The notes below the pieces were generated by a model. That model made no database searches. It was not told the origin of the DNA and was given only the letters and a program-made list of their open reading frames with translations. Of a DNA stretch of 64,000 nucleotides, positions 1-7,925 are shown piece after piece. Position numbers and translations under genes: made by a program. Within the stretch, counting starts at the first letter, position 1. The number at the start of each line of letters is the position of its first letter. Source of the stretch: Corallococcus silvisoli (GTDB taxonomy: Bacteria; Myxococcota; Myxococcia; Myxococcales; Myxococcaceae); assembly GCF_009909145.1 (NCBI RefSeq), contig NZ_JAAAPJ010000001.1, positions 620,001 to 684,000 on the forward strand, in the 5' to 3' direction.

Positions 1-215
1 GCTTCCTGCTCAAGGAGATGGGAGACCCCGACCGCGAGCTGATGGTCACGATGCGCGGCCCCGTGCACACCACGCGCGCGTACTCGCTCCAGCAGTTCTC
101 CTCCTTGGAGTGGAGGAGCGCGGAGCGCGACCGCTACACGACCGAGCTGGAGAAGGACGTCGTGGAGGCGCAGACGCAGCTGGACGCCGTGCTCGCGGGC
201 AGGCCCGCGCCCTGA
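1..215 (+). CDS. C-terminal end of a truncated hypothetical protein
   Basis: The frame is open from the window edge (first full codon at base 3) to a TGA at 213-215, giving about 70 residues. The tail is charged and probably helical, with ELEKDVVEAQTQLDAVLAG near the end. No domain can be recognised from this fragment. It converges on the next gene, with a perfect hairpin between them. Codon use fits the rest of the window, so it is very likely a real gene end, but the function is unknown. Confidence 0.6.
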   Translation, partial: FLLKEMGDPDRELMVTMRGPVHTTRAYSLQQFSSLEWRSAERDRYTTELEKDVVEAQTQLDAVLAGRPAP

Positions 216-229
216 GCGTCAGGGCCCGT

Positions 230-254
230 GAGGCGGAGTCCGTCGCTCCGCCTC
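230..254. terminator. Hairpin between convergent genes
   Basis: A perfect 9-bp inverted repeat, GAGGCGGAG and CTCCGCCTC, encloses a 7-base loop. It sits 14 bases after the first stop codon and 22 bases before the stop of the opposing gene. There is no T tract, so it may work in both directions as a GC hairpin or rely on Rho. Confidence 0.45.
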
Positions 255-276
255 CGCGGGGCCGCCCGGGGTGGGC

Positions 277-1311
277 TCAGGACTCGGAAGGAGGGGGCGG
301 CGGCGTGCCGGCCGCGTCCACTTCCACGAGGTCGGCGTCCTGCACGTCCTCGAACTCCGCCGGGGCCTCCGCGTGCGCGAGGGCTTCGGGCTCCGCCGGG
401 GATGCCTGGGCGGTGGCCTGGGCCTCGAGGGTGTCGCGCGCGTCCACGTCCGGCGCCACCACGACGCGGGCCTCTTCGTGCGCGCGGGCCTGAGGGGCCT
501 CCAGTGCTTCGGGCGCCGCGTCCAGCGTGAAGTCGTTCACGTCCGCGAGGAAGTCGTCCGGAGGCGGGACGTTCATGGACCCTTCCAGCGGCAGCTCCGG
601 TCCACCGTCGTCCAGCGTGGCCATGAACCCGTTCGGATCCTCGTGCGCGCCGGACGCGTCCAGCAGGTCGGACGCACCGCCCGCGTCATCGGCGTCCATC
701 TCCTCGCTCAGCGCGCGCAGCTGCTCGTCGCTCAGGCTGGACAGGTCTCCCGACTCCAGGAGGAACAGCAGGTCCTCCGCCTCCTGCGCGGAGACGGTGC
801 GAGGCATGGTGTCCAGGTTCTGGAGCTCCCACGCGGCCGCGTCGGGCGACAGGATGTCGGACGGGTCCAGCGAGGGATCCGCCGGCTCGGCTTCCGCGCG
901 GCGCGCCGGATTGGAGAAGCGCGCCTGCATGAGCGGCGACGACAGGGCCTGCGGCATGCCCAGCCGCTGCGCGTAGGAGGGCGCCGCGGCCTCGAACTCG
1001 CTCACGCCCGCGAAGGTGCGCAGCTGCGCGTTCTCCAGCAGCGCGGCGCGGGGCTCCGGGGCCTCCAGCGCCGAGGCGCGCCCGGGCGCTCCCGAGGGCG
1101 TCTCCGTGAACCCCGCGTCCGCCAGCAGCGCGCCGGCCAGGTCGCCGTCGGCGTCCGCCTGGAAGTCGCTCTCGTCGGAGAAGCCGCGCCGCACCGGCTC
1201 CACCGGCGCCATGGGCTGCTGGCGCACCGGGGCGGTGACCTCCAGCTCGGCGGAGATGGACCAGGCCCTGGACGTCGCGATGCCAGAACCCACGCGGCGG
1301 ATGGATGTCAT
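277..1311 (-). CDS. Acidic, low-complexity hypothetical protein (344 aa)
   Basis: The ATG at 1311 has GAGGA about 6 bases upstream. The protein is rich in Asp, Glu, Ala and Pro and has no signal peptide or membrane segment. The first 15 residues are basic and Ser-rich; the remainder is strongly acidic, with repeated short Leu/Asp helices (for example SGDLSSLSDEQLRALSEEMD) separated by Pro/Ala linkers. This looks like a largely disordered scaffold or interaction protein. It lies 40 bases downstream of a small ORF on the same strand and may be cotranscribed with it. I do not recognise the family, and no function is assigned. Confidence 0.7.
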   Translation of the reverse strand: MTSIRRVGSGIATSRAWSISAELEVTAPVRQQPMAPVEPVRRGFSDESDFQADADGDLAGALLADAGFTETPSGAPGRASALEAPEPRAALLENAQLRTFAGVSEFEAAAPSYAQRLGMPQALSSPLMQARFSNPARRAEAEPADPSLDPSDILSPDAAAWELQNLDTMPRTVSAQEAEDLLFLLESGDLSSLSDEQLRALSEEMDADDAGGASDLLDASGAHEDPNGFMATLDDGGPELPLEGSMNVPPPDDFLADVNDFTLDAAPEALEAPQARAHEEARVVVAPDVDARDTLEAQATAQASPAEPEALAHAEAPAEFEDVQDADLVEVDAAGTPPPPPSES

Positions 1312-1351
1312 GGGTGTCCTCGGGTGATGGCCCGCACGTCGGGCGGCTCTC

Positions 1352-1531
1352 TCATTGTCCGCCGGGCCCGGGAAGAGTTGCTAGGGGGGCGCCGCCAGAA
1401 TCCGCCTCCCTGCCCTCCGTTGGATCCTTCGTAAACACCCTTTGGCCGCGATGCCCGGTATCCTCCCCGGCCTCCCGTGCCATGAGCAGGTGCGACATCA
1501 TCCCGTTTGCCTCCAGGTCGTCGATGCCCAT
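1352..1531 (-). CDS. Small hypothetical protein (59 aa)
   Basis: The ATG at 1531 is preceded by GGAGGAG with an 8-base gap, an excellent ribosome binding site; an in-frame GTG three codons upstream overlaps that spacing and is less likely. The product begins MGIDDLEANGMMSHLLMARE and ends in a Gly/Pro-rich tail. It is soluble, with a possible N-terminal helix. It lies immediately upstream of the acidic 344-aa protein in the same direction. The strong Shine-Dalgarno site and a helix-like N terminus argue for a real gene, but no homologue can be named. Confidence 0.5.
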   Translation of the reverse strand: MGIDDLEANGMMSHLLMAREAGEDTGHRGQRVFTKDPTEGREADSGGAPLATLPGPGGQ

Positions 1532-1810
1532 GACTCCCACTCCTCCGCCGGGGCCGCGCTCCCAGCTCCCCTCCGCCCGCGACGCCCGTCAGGACCTCCG
1601 GGACGTCCTCTTCGTGGGAGCCCCACGGAGGCACGGCGCCGGAGCGCCCGCGATGTCGGTCGGCGGACAGGGGCGTCCGCGGACTCGCAGTGAACGCGCA
1701 CCCGGGCGTCTTCCCTGGGAGACAACCCCGAGGGGGCGCCCCGGGCGTGAAGCGACAGGGACGTTGGCCTCCCGTTTGCTCTCAGGGAGCCCAGCCAGGA
1801 GGTGGCAGTC

Positions 1811-2551
1811 ATGAGGTTCGAAAGCGCGGGGCAGACCCACATCGGCCGGCGGCCGCACAACGAGGATGCGTACTGCGTCCTGCCGGAGCGGGGCCTGTTC
1901 GTGGTGGCGGACGGGTTGGGTGGACAGGAGGGGGGAGAGGTCGCCAGCCAGTGCGTGGTGGACACCTTCGCGGGGTTCAGCGACCGGCTGGACCGGGACC
2001 GGGACGGCACGTGGCCGGACGCGGTGGATCCCGCGAAGAGCCGCGAGGAGAACTACCTGGCCGCGTGCACCGCGCTCGCCCAGCGCACCCTGCGCGTGCG
2101 CCGCGTGGGCAAGCTCAAGGAGATGGCCTCCACGGTGGTGGCGCTCGCGGTGGGGGAGCGGAGCGCGGCGGTGGCCCACGTGGGCGACAGCCGCCTGTAC
2201 CGCCTGCGCGAGGGACGTCTGGAGCCCCTCACGCGCGACCACTCGCTCATCGAGGAGCTGCGCGCCGCGGGCCGCGAACCGCCCGGCAACCCCGCCAACC
2301 TGCGCCACCTCATCACCCGCGCGCTGGGCACGGAGAACGCGGAGCCCACCGTGCAGCGGCTGGAGCCCTGGCCCGGAGACGTCTTCCTCCTGTGCTCGGA
2401 CGGCCTCTATGAGCCGCTGGGCCCGGAGGCGCTGAAGGAGCAGCTGCGCGCCCCCACCGCCCAGGCCGCGTGTGACGCGCTCGTCGCCGCCGCCTACGAG
2501 GCCGGCGGCCGCGACAACATCACCGCCGTGGTGCTGCGCGTGGCGGCCTGA
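1811..2551 (+). CDS. PP2C-family serine/threonine phosphatase
   Basis: A soluble, metal-dependent protein phosphatase of 246 residues, the usual length for a bacterial stand-alone PP2C domain. The motifs appear in order: RRPHNEDAY (12-21), VVADGLGG with the metal-binding Asp34, AHVGDSRLYRLR mid-protein, LLCSDGLYE, and GGRDNITAV near the C terminus. The start is the ATG at 1811, preceded by AGGAGG at 1797-1802; a GTG at 1802 overlaps that site and is rejected. By family it dephosphorylates Ser/Thr residues and may oppose Hanks-type kinases, which are abundant in myxobacteria. No kinase gene is adjacent, so the partner is unknown. Confidence 0.92.
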   Translation: MRFESAGQTHIGRRPHNEDAYCVLPERGLFVVADGLGGQEGGEVASQCVVDTFAGFSDRLDRDRDGTWPDAVDPAKSREENYLAACTALAQRTLRVRRVGKLKEMASTVVALAVGERSAAVAHVGDSRLYRLREGRLEPLTRDHSLIEELRAAGREPPGNPANLRHLITRALGTENAEPTVQRLEPWPGDVFLLCSDGLYEPLGPEALKEQLRAPTAQAACDALVAAAYEAGGRDNITAVVLRVAA

Positions 2552-2676
2552 GCGCCTCTCCCCGCCGCGTCATCCGACAGGTGCGCACGCGAGCGGGACC
2601 CGTCAGGTCGGAGCGGACCACCGACCCGATATGATGGGTCTTCCCGGACGGAGGGGGAGTCGCCAGATACAGGGAC

Positions 2677-2705
2677 TTCAATCTCTCGATATTTCCAGGT
2701 TAATC
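2677..2705 (+). promoter_or_regulatory. Candidate promoter for the chemoreceptor gene
   Basis: TTCAAT, 17 bases, then TTAATC, in a locally AT-richer stretch about 50 bases before the chemoreceptor start. This is a moderate sigma-70-like match only. Confidence 0.3.
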
Positions 2706-2755
2706 TCGGGGTTCCCCCCTCGCGTCCCCCTCCCTTGTCCGAGCACCCGTTGCGA

Positions 2756-4576
2756 ATGACGCTCAGCCTCGCCGCGCGTTTGACCGCGGCCCTCACCGCC
2801 GTCGTTATCGCCCTCACCCTGCTCACCGTGTCGCTGATGGGGCTGTCGCTGCGCTCGCGCGTGGAGTCGGAGATGGCCTCCGCCCTGACGCGCGACGCGA
2901 CCCGCTGGCAGGCGCTGGAGGACCAGGAGGTGCGGGTCCTGACGGAGCTGGGGCACGTGGCGCTGTCCAATCCGGCGCTGCTCCGCGTGTTCTCGCGCGA
3001 GCGCTCCGAAGCCGCCGCGCTGCTCAACGAACAGCGCGCGGTGCTGGGCGTGGACCTGCTGGTCCTGGTGGGCGTGGACGGCGCGGTGGTCGCGTCCACG
3101 GGCGAGCGGACGCTGCCGGGGCTGGACAAGGTGGTGCACCAGAAGGGGAAGGTGCTGCTGCCGGGCGCGGGTGCGCCGCTGCTCGCGGTGGCGCAGCCGC
3201 TCAAGGCCAACGGCGCTCCGGTGGGCTTCCTGGTGGTGGGCGCGGAGCTGGGCGCGGAGGACCTGGGGCGGCTGGGGGAGGGGAGCGAACAGCTGGAAGC
3301 CCTGCTGCGCGTGGGCCCGCGGCTGGTGGCGCAGTCGGTGCACACGGTGACGGCGCCGGCCCTGCTGGGGGTGGCCCCGGGCGGGGCGAACGGCGCCGAG
3401 GCGGACGTGGGTGGGGTGTCCCTGCACGTGTCGCGGGTGCAGGTGGGCGAGGGGCTGGAGCTGGTGCTCGCGCGAGGCGCGGAGGCGGAGTGGGGCCGGC
3501 TGCGCACCACGCTGGTGGGCGTGCTGGCGTTGGGGTTGCTGGTGGCGCTGCTCGCGGGCGGAGGGGTCTTCCTGCTGGTGCGGCGGATGATGGCGCCCCT
3601 GGGCGCGCTGACGGCGGCGGCGGCGCGGGTGGTGGCCGAGGGCGACTTCAGCGGCACGCTGGAGGTCCACTCCCAGGATGAGATTGGCCAGCTGGCCCGG
3701 TCCTTCGGGGACATGATGGCGCGGCTGCGCGCGGTGCTGGTGGCGCTCAAGGGGTCCGCGCAGGAGCTGGAGGCGACGGCGCTGGAGCTGGCCAACTCCG
3801 CTTCGGACCAGAACCTGGCGGTGACGCGGCAGGCGGCGGCGCTGCACCAGACGCAGATCGCCGCGCGGCAGCTCCAGGAGAGCTCCCGGGCGGCGGCGCA
3901 GCGGGCGTCGGGCGTGCTTCGCGAGGCGGAGAAGGCGGGCGCGGTGGGGCAGGCCGGCGAGTCCGCGGTGGCGGGCAGCGTGGGCGGCCTCACGCACATC
4001 CGCTCGCAGGTGGAGCGCATCTCCAACACGGTGTCGGAGCTGCGGCAGCGCACGCGGCAGGTGGGAGACATCACCGGCACGGTGAAGGACCTGGCGGACC
4101 AGTCCAACGTGCTGGCGCTCAACGCGGCCATCGAGGCGGCGCGCAGCGGCGAGGCGGGCCGGGCGTTCGCGGTGGTGGCCCGGCAGATGCGCTCGCTGGC
4201 GGACCAGTCCGCGACGGCGACGTCGCGCGTGCAGTCCATCCTCGGGGACATCGGCCTCGCCATCTCCGAGGCGGTGAAGACGAGCGAGGGGGGCACCCGC
4301 GAGGTGGAGGGGGGCCTGGATCAGGCCCGGGCGGCGGGCGAGAGCCTGCGCGCGCTGGCCGCCGTCATCCAGAACAACAGCGAGTCCGTGCGCAGCATCG
4401 CGGACATGGTGAGCCAGCAGGACGCGGGCATCGCGGAGCTCTTCGCCGCGCTGAGCGACCTGACGCGGCTGGCGGACGAGACGGTGGAGCGCGTGGCCAC
4501 GAGCGCCGTGGCCGCCGCGCGCCTCACCACCGCGTCCCACGAGGTCAGCAACATCGTGGGGCAGTACCGGCTGTGA
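2756..4576 (+). CDS. Methyl-accepting chemotaxis protein
   Basis: A transmembrane chemoreceptor of 606 residues. TM1 lies at about residues 13-35, followed by a periplasmic sensor of about 200 residues, TM2 at about 246-272, a HAMP linker to about 325, and a coiled-coil signalling domain. The signalling tip contains QSNVLALNAAIEAARSGEAG, the conserved region that contacts CheA and CheW. The sensor domain is not recognised, so the ligand is unknown. ATG 2756 is chosen because the hydrophobic N terminus follows at once; in-frame TTG codons at 2735 and 2750 are alternatives, and no strong Shine-Dalgarno site is seen. No che genes are nearby. Confidence 0.9.
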   Translation: MTLSLAARLTAALTAVVIALTLLTVSLMGLSLRSRVESEMASALTRDATRWQALEDQEVRVLTELGHVALSNPALLRVFSRERSEAAALLNEQRAVLGVDLLVLVGVDGAVVASTGERTLPGLDKVVHQKGKVLLPGAGAPLLAVAQPLKANGAPVGFLVVGAELGAEDLGRLGEGSEQLEALLRVGPRLVAQSVHTVTAPALLGVAPGGANGAEADVGGVSLHVSRVQVGEGLELVLARGAEAEWGRLRTTLVGVLALGLLVALLAGGGVFLLVRRMMAPLGALTAAAARVVAEGDFSGTLEVHSQDEIGQLARSFGDMMARLRAVLVALKGSAQELEATALELANSASDQNLAVTRQAAALHQTQIAARQLQESSRAAAQRASGVLREAEKAGAVGQAGESAVAGSVGGLTHIRSQVERISNTVSELRQRTRQVGDITGTVKDLADQSNVLALNAAIEAARSGEAGRAFAVVARQMRSLADQSATATSRVQSILGDIGLAISEAVKTSEGGTREVEGGLDQARAAGESLRALAAVIQNNSESVRSIADMVSQQDAGIAELFAALSDLTRLADETVERVATSAVAAARLTTASHEVSNIVGQYRL

Positions 4577-4628
4577 CGATGGCGCGGCGCGGAAGGTGAT
4601 TGCGCCCGCGAGCCGCGCCGGGGCCCCT

Positions 4629-4652
4629 GCGGCGCCGTCGGCCGGGCGCCGC
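4629..4652. terminator. Hairpin between convergent chemoreceptor and SDR genes
   Basis: GCGGCGCC and GGCGCCGC form a perfect 8-bp stem with an 8-base loop between two convergent stop codons. There is no T tract. Confidence 0.4.
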
Positions 4653-4663
4653 GCGGAGGCCCG

Positions 4664-5428
4664 CTACGCCGCCTCGCCGCCGTCGATGGCGTAGGCCGCG
4701 CCGGTGATGGCGCCCGCCGCCTCCGAGGCGAGGAAGAGGCACATCGCGGCCACCTCCTCCGGCTGGATGATGCGGCCCATGGCGTTCATGGAGGCCAGGG
4801 CCTCGCGGGCCTGCTCCTGGGTGCGGCCCGTGCTCTGGGTGATGGCGGCCGTGGCACCCGCGAACATGTCCGTCTCCACCCAGCCCGGGTTCACGTTGTT
4901 CACCGTGACGTTCTTGCGCGCGTACTCCACGGACAGCGCGCGCGTCAGGCCCAGCAGCGCGTGCTTGGACGCGCAGTAGGCGGAGGTGTACTTCGCCCCG
5001 CGCGTCGCGGTGATGGAGCCGATGTTGATGACCCGCCCGCCGCCCGCGGACGCCATGGCGGGCATCAGCTCCCGGCACAGGATGAAGGGCGCCGTCACGT
5101 TCACGGCCATCACCTTCGCCAGGTCCGCCGTGGTCGTCTTCGTCAGCGGAGCGGACACGGTGATGCCCGCGTTGTTCACCAGCACCCGGGGCGTCCCGGC
5201 CGCGAGGATGACCTTGCACGCCGCGAGCAGCGCCGCTTCGTCCGCGACGTCCACCGCGTGGGGGCGGATGCGCTCGCCGCCTTCCTTGCGCAGCGCCTCC
5301 AGTGACTCCGCTGAACGCGCCAGCGCCCACACGTCATAGCCTTCGCGCGCGAACGCCAGGGACACCGCGCGGCCAATGCCCCGGCTGGCGCCCGTCACCA
5401 CCACCGTCTTCGTCGTCTCGCTTGCCAT
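4664..5428 (-). CDS. Short-chain dehydrogenase/reductase
   Basis: A soluble NAD(P)-dependent oxidoreductase of 254 residues, typical of classical SDRs. The cofactor motif TGASRGIG is at residues 12-19, NNAGIT follows strand 4, and the catalytic Ser (GSITATRG) and YxxxK (YCASK) are present. NPGWVETDMF and a C-terminal AIDGGEAA complete the fold. It most resembles FabG-like or 3-hydroxyacyl reductases, but the substrate cannot be deduced. The start ATG 5428 lacks a Shine-Dalgarno site; instead TATGCT lies 8 bases upstream, suggesting a leaderless transcript. Confidence 0.92.
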   Translation of the reverse strand: MASETTKTVVVTGASRGIGRAVSLAFAREGYDVWALARSAESLEALRKEGGERIRPHAVDVADEAALLAACKVILAAGTPRVLVNNAGITVSAPLTKTTTADLAKVMAVNVTAPFILCRELMPAMASAGGGRVINIGSITATRGAKYTSAYCASKHALLGLTRALSVEYARKNVTVNNVNPGWVETDMFAGATAAITQSTGRTQEQAREALASMNAMGRIIQPEEVAAMCLFLASEAAGAITGAAYAIDGGEAA

Positions 5429-5436
5429 GGGCGGGC

Positions 5437-5442
5437 AGCATA
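5437..5442 (-). promoter_or_regulatory. Possible -10 box of the SDR gene (leaderless type)
   Basis: TATGCT on the minus strand ends 8 bases before the ATG. No convincing -35 element is seen. Confidence 0.3.
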
Positions 5443-5614
5443 GCCCCGCGCCTGAAGTGGCTCCGCGATTCCACGAGCCCCCCGGGACTTTTTCGGGACG
5501 CGAGGGGCGCGCGTGCGTTCCCGCGAACAGTCGGACGGCGGCTCCGTGAAATGCATCACCCGCCGTTCCCGCGGCTCTTCCCGTCATCACCCATTGGCTG
5601 GAGGTTCGTTGCGT

Positions 5615-6616
5615 ATGAAGTCTCTCAAGCTTGGCTTGCTGGCGGTCTCATGCGTGTGGGCCTCCGCCGCGCTCGCGGCGGCTCCGCCCACCGGCACCGT
5701 CAACTCGCGGCTGCTGGGCACGCGCGCCATCGTCGCCTGCGACCCCGTGGAGAAGTCCTGCGGCGTGGCGGTCATCTCCTTCCCCGCGGGCATCAGCGGG
5801 CTGGTGCCCTACGGCCGTCCGGATGTGGCGGTGGCGACCATGTTCTATCCCTCGGTGGATGACGCCGAGGCCATCCTCTCCCGCACCGACGCGGGCGACA
5901 CACCGCAGGCCGCCATCGACTTCGTGTTCTCCGTGGACCCGTACGCGGACTACCGCCAGCTGGCCGCGGTGAAGCTGCTTCCCGACGGCACCGTCACGGT
6001 GGGCCAGCGCACCGGCGCGGAGAACGCCTCGCACCGCTGCGCCGTGAAGGGGGCGACGTTCGTGGTGCAGGCCAACAACATGACCACCCCCGCCATCTGT
6101 GACGCCATGGCCGTGGGCTTCCAGCACGCCAGGGGCAGCCTGCCGCAGCGGCTCTACGCGGCGCTCAAGGCGGGGGCCCGCGTGGGCGGAGATCGCAACG
6201 GCGAGCGCTCCGGAGTCATCCGCGTCTGGAGCGCCGAGAACGAGGCGGCCTTCTACACGCACGTGCTCGCGGACGCCGTGGTCCACGGCAGCAAGAACGC
6301 GCTGAGGGAGCTGGGCGTGGAGATGAACCGCTACCAGGCCGGCGTCGCGGCGCCGTACGCGTCCGACCTCATCCCGCTCGACCGGGACACCGTCCGGGAC
6401 GTGAAGCGCGTGCTGCGCAGGCTGGGCTACTACGGCGGGCGCATGGACGGCGCCTGGAACGACGCCGCCGAGCAGGCCCTCTACGACTTCAACTGGAACA
6501 ACCTCTTCTTCCTCAAGCCCACCCAGGTGGTGGGCGGCGTGCGGAGGATCGACGGTCCGCTGGTCGACTTCCTGCGCGACGCGGACCTGGATGCGCTCGC
6601 TCCCGCGTCCCCATGA
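5615..6616 (+). CDS. Exported DUF1028-family protein with a peptidoglycan-binding-like C terminus
   Basis: 333 residues. A signal peptide (1 to about 22, MKSLKLGLLAVSCVWASA) precedes a DUF1028 domain, recognised by the early TRAIVACDP and SCGVAV strands, the central VVQANNMTTPAICDAMAVGF and the ARVGGDRNGERSGVIRV segment. Residues about 255-320 (RDVKRVLRRLGYYGGRMDG...) resemble the peptidoglycan-binding module often fused to DUF1028. The family adopts an Ntn-hydrolase-like fold, but its reaction is not established. The start at ATG 5615 has GGAGG 10 bases upstream. It is a single gene, upstream of gcdH on the same strand. Confidence 0.85.
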   Translation: MKSLKLGLLAVSCVWASAALAAAPPTGTVNSRLLGTRAIVACDPVEKSCGVAVISFPAGISGLVPYGRPDVAVATMFYPSVDDAEAILSRTDAGDTPQAAIDFVFSVDPYADYRQLAAVKLLPDGTVTVGQRTGAENASHRCAVKGATFVVQANNMTTPAICDAMAVGFQHARGSLPQRLYAALKAGARVGGDRNGERSGVIRVWSAENEAAFYTHVLADAVVHGSKNALRELGVEMNRYQAGVAAPYASDLIPLDRDTVRDVKRVLRRLGYYGGRMDGAWNDAAEQALYDFNWNNLFFLKPTQVVGGVRRIDGPLVDFLRDADLDALAPASP

Positions 6617-6633
6617 CGCCCGGACGGGTGGGT

Positions 6634-6662
6634 TTGACGGCCCGAGGACGGCGACGTTAAGC
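6634..6662 (+). promoter_or_regulatory. gcdH promoter, leaderless arrangement
   Basis: TTGACG, 17 bases, TTAAGC, then only 8 bases to the ATG. The predicted transcription start therefore falls within a few bases of the start codon. Confidence 0.5.
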
Positions 6663-6670
6663 ACGCGGCC

Positions 6671-7852
6671 ATGCCCCGCGCCGACATCACCGACCTGTTC
6701 CGTATCGACGACCTGCTGTCCGCCGAGGAGAAGGCCGCCCGCGACGCGGTGGCCCGCTTCGTGGACGCGGAGGTGCTGCCCATCATCGGACGGCACTTCC
6801 GCGACGGCACCTTCCCCGCGCACCTCGTTCCCGGCCTCGCGGAGCTGGGCGTGCTGGGCGCGAACCTCCAGGGGTACGGCTGCGCGGGGATGAACACCGT
6901 CAGCTACGGGCTGGTGCTCCAGGAACTGGAGCGCGGCGACTCCGGGCTGCGCAGCTTCGCGTCCGTGCAGGGCTCGCTGTGCATGTTCCCCATCCACGCC
7001 TACGGCAGCGAGGAGCAGAAGGCGCGCTTCCTGCCGGGCATGGCGAAGGGGCGGATCATCGGTTGCTTTGGCCTCACCGAGCCCGACTTCGGCTCCAACC
7101 CCGGCGGCATGCGCGCCCGCGCGCGGAGGGATGGCGACAGCTGGGTGCTCAACGGCACCAAGGCCTGGATTACCAACGGCTCCATCGCGGACGTCGCGGT
7201 GGTGTGGGCGAAGACGGACGACGGCGGCCCGGAGTCCGTGCGCGGCTTCCTGGTGGAGAAGGGCCTGCCGGGCTTCAGCGCGCGGGAGATCCCCGGCAAG
7301 TTCTCCCTGCGCGCCTCCCGCACCAGCGAGCTGTCCTTCCAGGACGTGCGCGTGCCGGACCGCGACGTGCTGCCCGGCGTCGTGGGCCTCAAGGGGCCGC
7401 TGTCGTGCCTCAACAACGCCCGGGCGGGCATCGCCTTCGCGGTGACGGGCGCGGCCATCGCGTGCTTCGAGGGCGCGCGTGAGTACGCGCTGTCCCGCGC
7501 GCAGTTCGACGGCAAGTCCATCGCCGGCTACCAGCTCACGCAGGAGAAGCTGGCGGACATGCTCCAGGAGATCGTCAAGGCGCAGCTGCTGAGCCTGCGG
7601 CTCGCGCGCCTCAAGGACGAGGGCAAGAGCAACCCCGTGATGGTGAGCCTGGCCAAGCGCAACAACGTGAAGAGCGCGCTCGACATCGCCCGGGTGGCCC
7701 GGAGCATCTACGGCGCCAACGGCATCACGGACGACTACCCGCCCGTGCGCCACATGCTGAACCTGGAGTCCGTCTTCACCTACGAGGGCACCCACGAGGT
7801 GCACACGCTGGTGCTGGGCAAGGCCATCACCGGCATCGACGCGTTCGGCTGA
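6671..7852 (+). CDS. gcdH: Acyl-CoA dehydrogenase, glutaryl-CoA dehydrogenase type
   Basis: An FAD flavoenzyme of 393 residues, the normal length. It is expected to oxidise and decarboxylate glutaryl-CoA to crotonyl-CoA in lysine/tryptophan catabolism. GCDH-specific signatures include LQGYGCAGMNTVSYGLVLQE, FASVQGSLCMFPIHAYGSEE, CFGLTEPDFGSNP, WITNGSIADVAVVWAK and the C-terminal YEGTHEVHTLVLGKAITG, whose Glu372 is the expected catalytic base. No Shine-Dalgarno site precedes ATG 6671; the promoter abuts the start codon. No electron-transfer flavoprotein or pathway genes are adjacent. Other acyl-CoA dehydrogenases share the fold, but the C-terminal signature favours GCDH. Confidence 0.88.
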   Translation: MPRADITDLFRIDDLLSAEEKAARDAVARFVDAEVLPIIGRHFRDGTFPAHLVPGLAELGVLGANLQGYGCAGMNTVSYGLVLQELERGDSGLRSFASVQGSLCMFPIHAYGSEEQKARFLPGMAKGRIIGCFGLTEPDFGSNPGGMRARARRDGDSWVLNGTKAWITNGSIADVAVVWAKTDDGGPESVRGFLVEKGLPGFSAREIPGKFSLRASRTSELSFQDVRVPDRDVLPGVVGLKGPLSCLNNARAGIAFAVTGAAIACFEGAREYALSRAQFDGKSIAGYQLTQEKLADMLQEIVKAQLLSLRLARLKDEGKSNPVMVSLAKRNNVKSALDIARVARSIYGANGITDDYPPVRHMLNLESVFTYEGTHEVHTLVLGKAITGIDAFG

Positions 7853-7874
7853 CGCGGACGCCGGTGGAAGCCGC

Positions 7875-7911
7875 GCCTCCCCTCGCTCCCGGAGGGGAAG
7901 GAGGGGAGGGC
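7875..7911. terminator. Inverted repeat between gcdH and the DUF2058 gene
   Basis: GCCTCCCCT pairs with AGGGGAGG, with a purine-rich loop that can form an inner hairpin. It lies in the 73-bp gap between two convergent genes. No T tract. Confidence 0.35.
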
Positions 7912-7925
7912 ACGGGAAGGAGACG

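Noticed and set aside
5429..5590. 54-residue N-terminal extension of the SDR protein
   Set aside because: The Rossmann motif of classical SDRs lies within the first 20 residues of the product from ATG 5428; the extension is Arg/Gly-rich and reads through the promoter.
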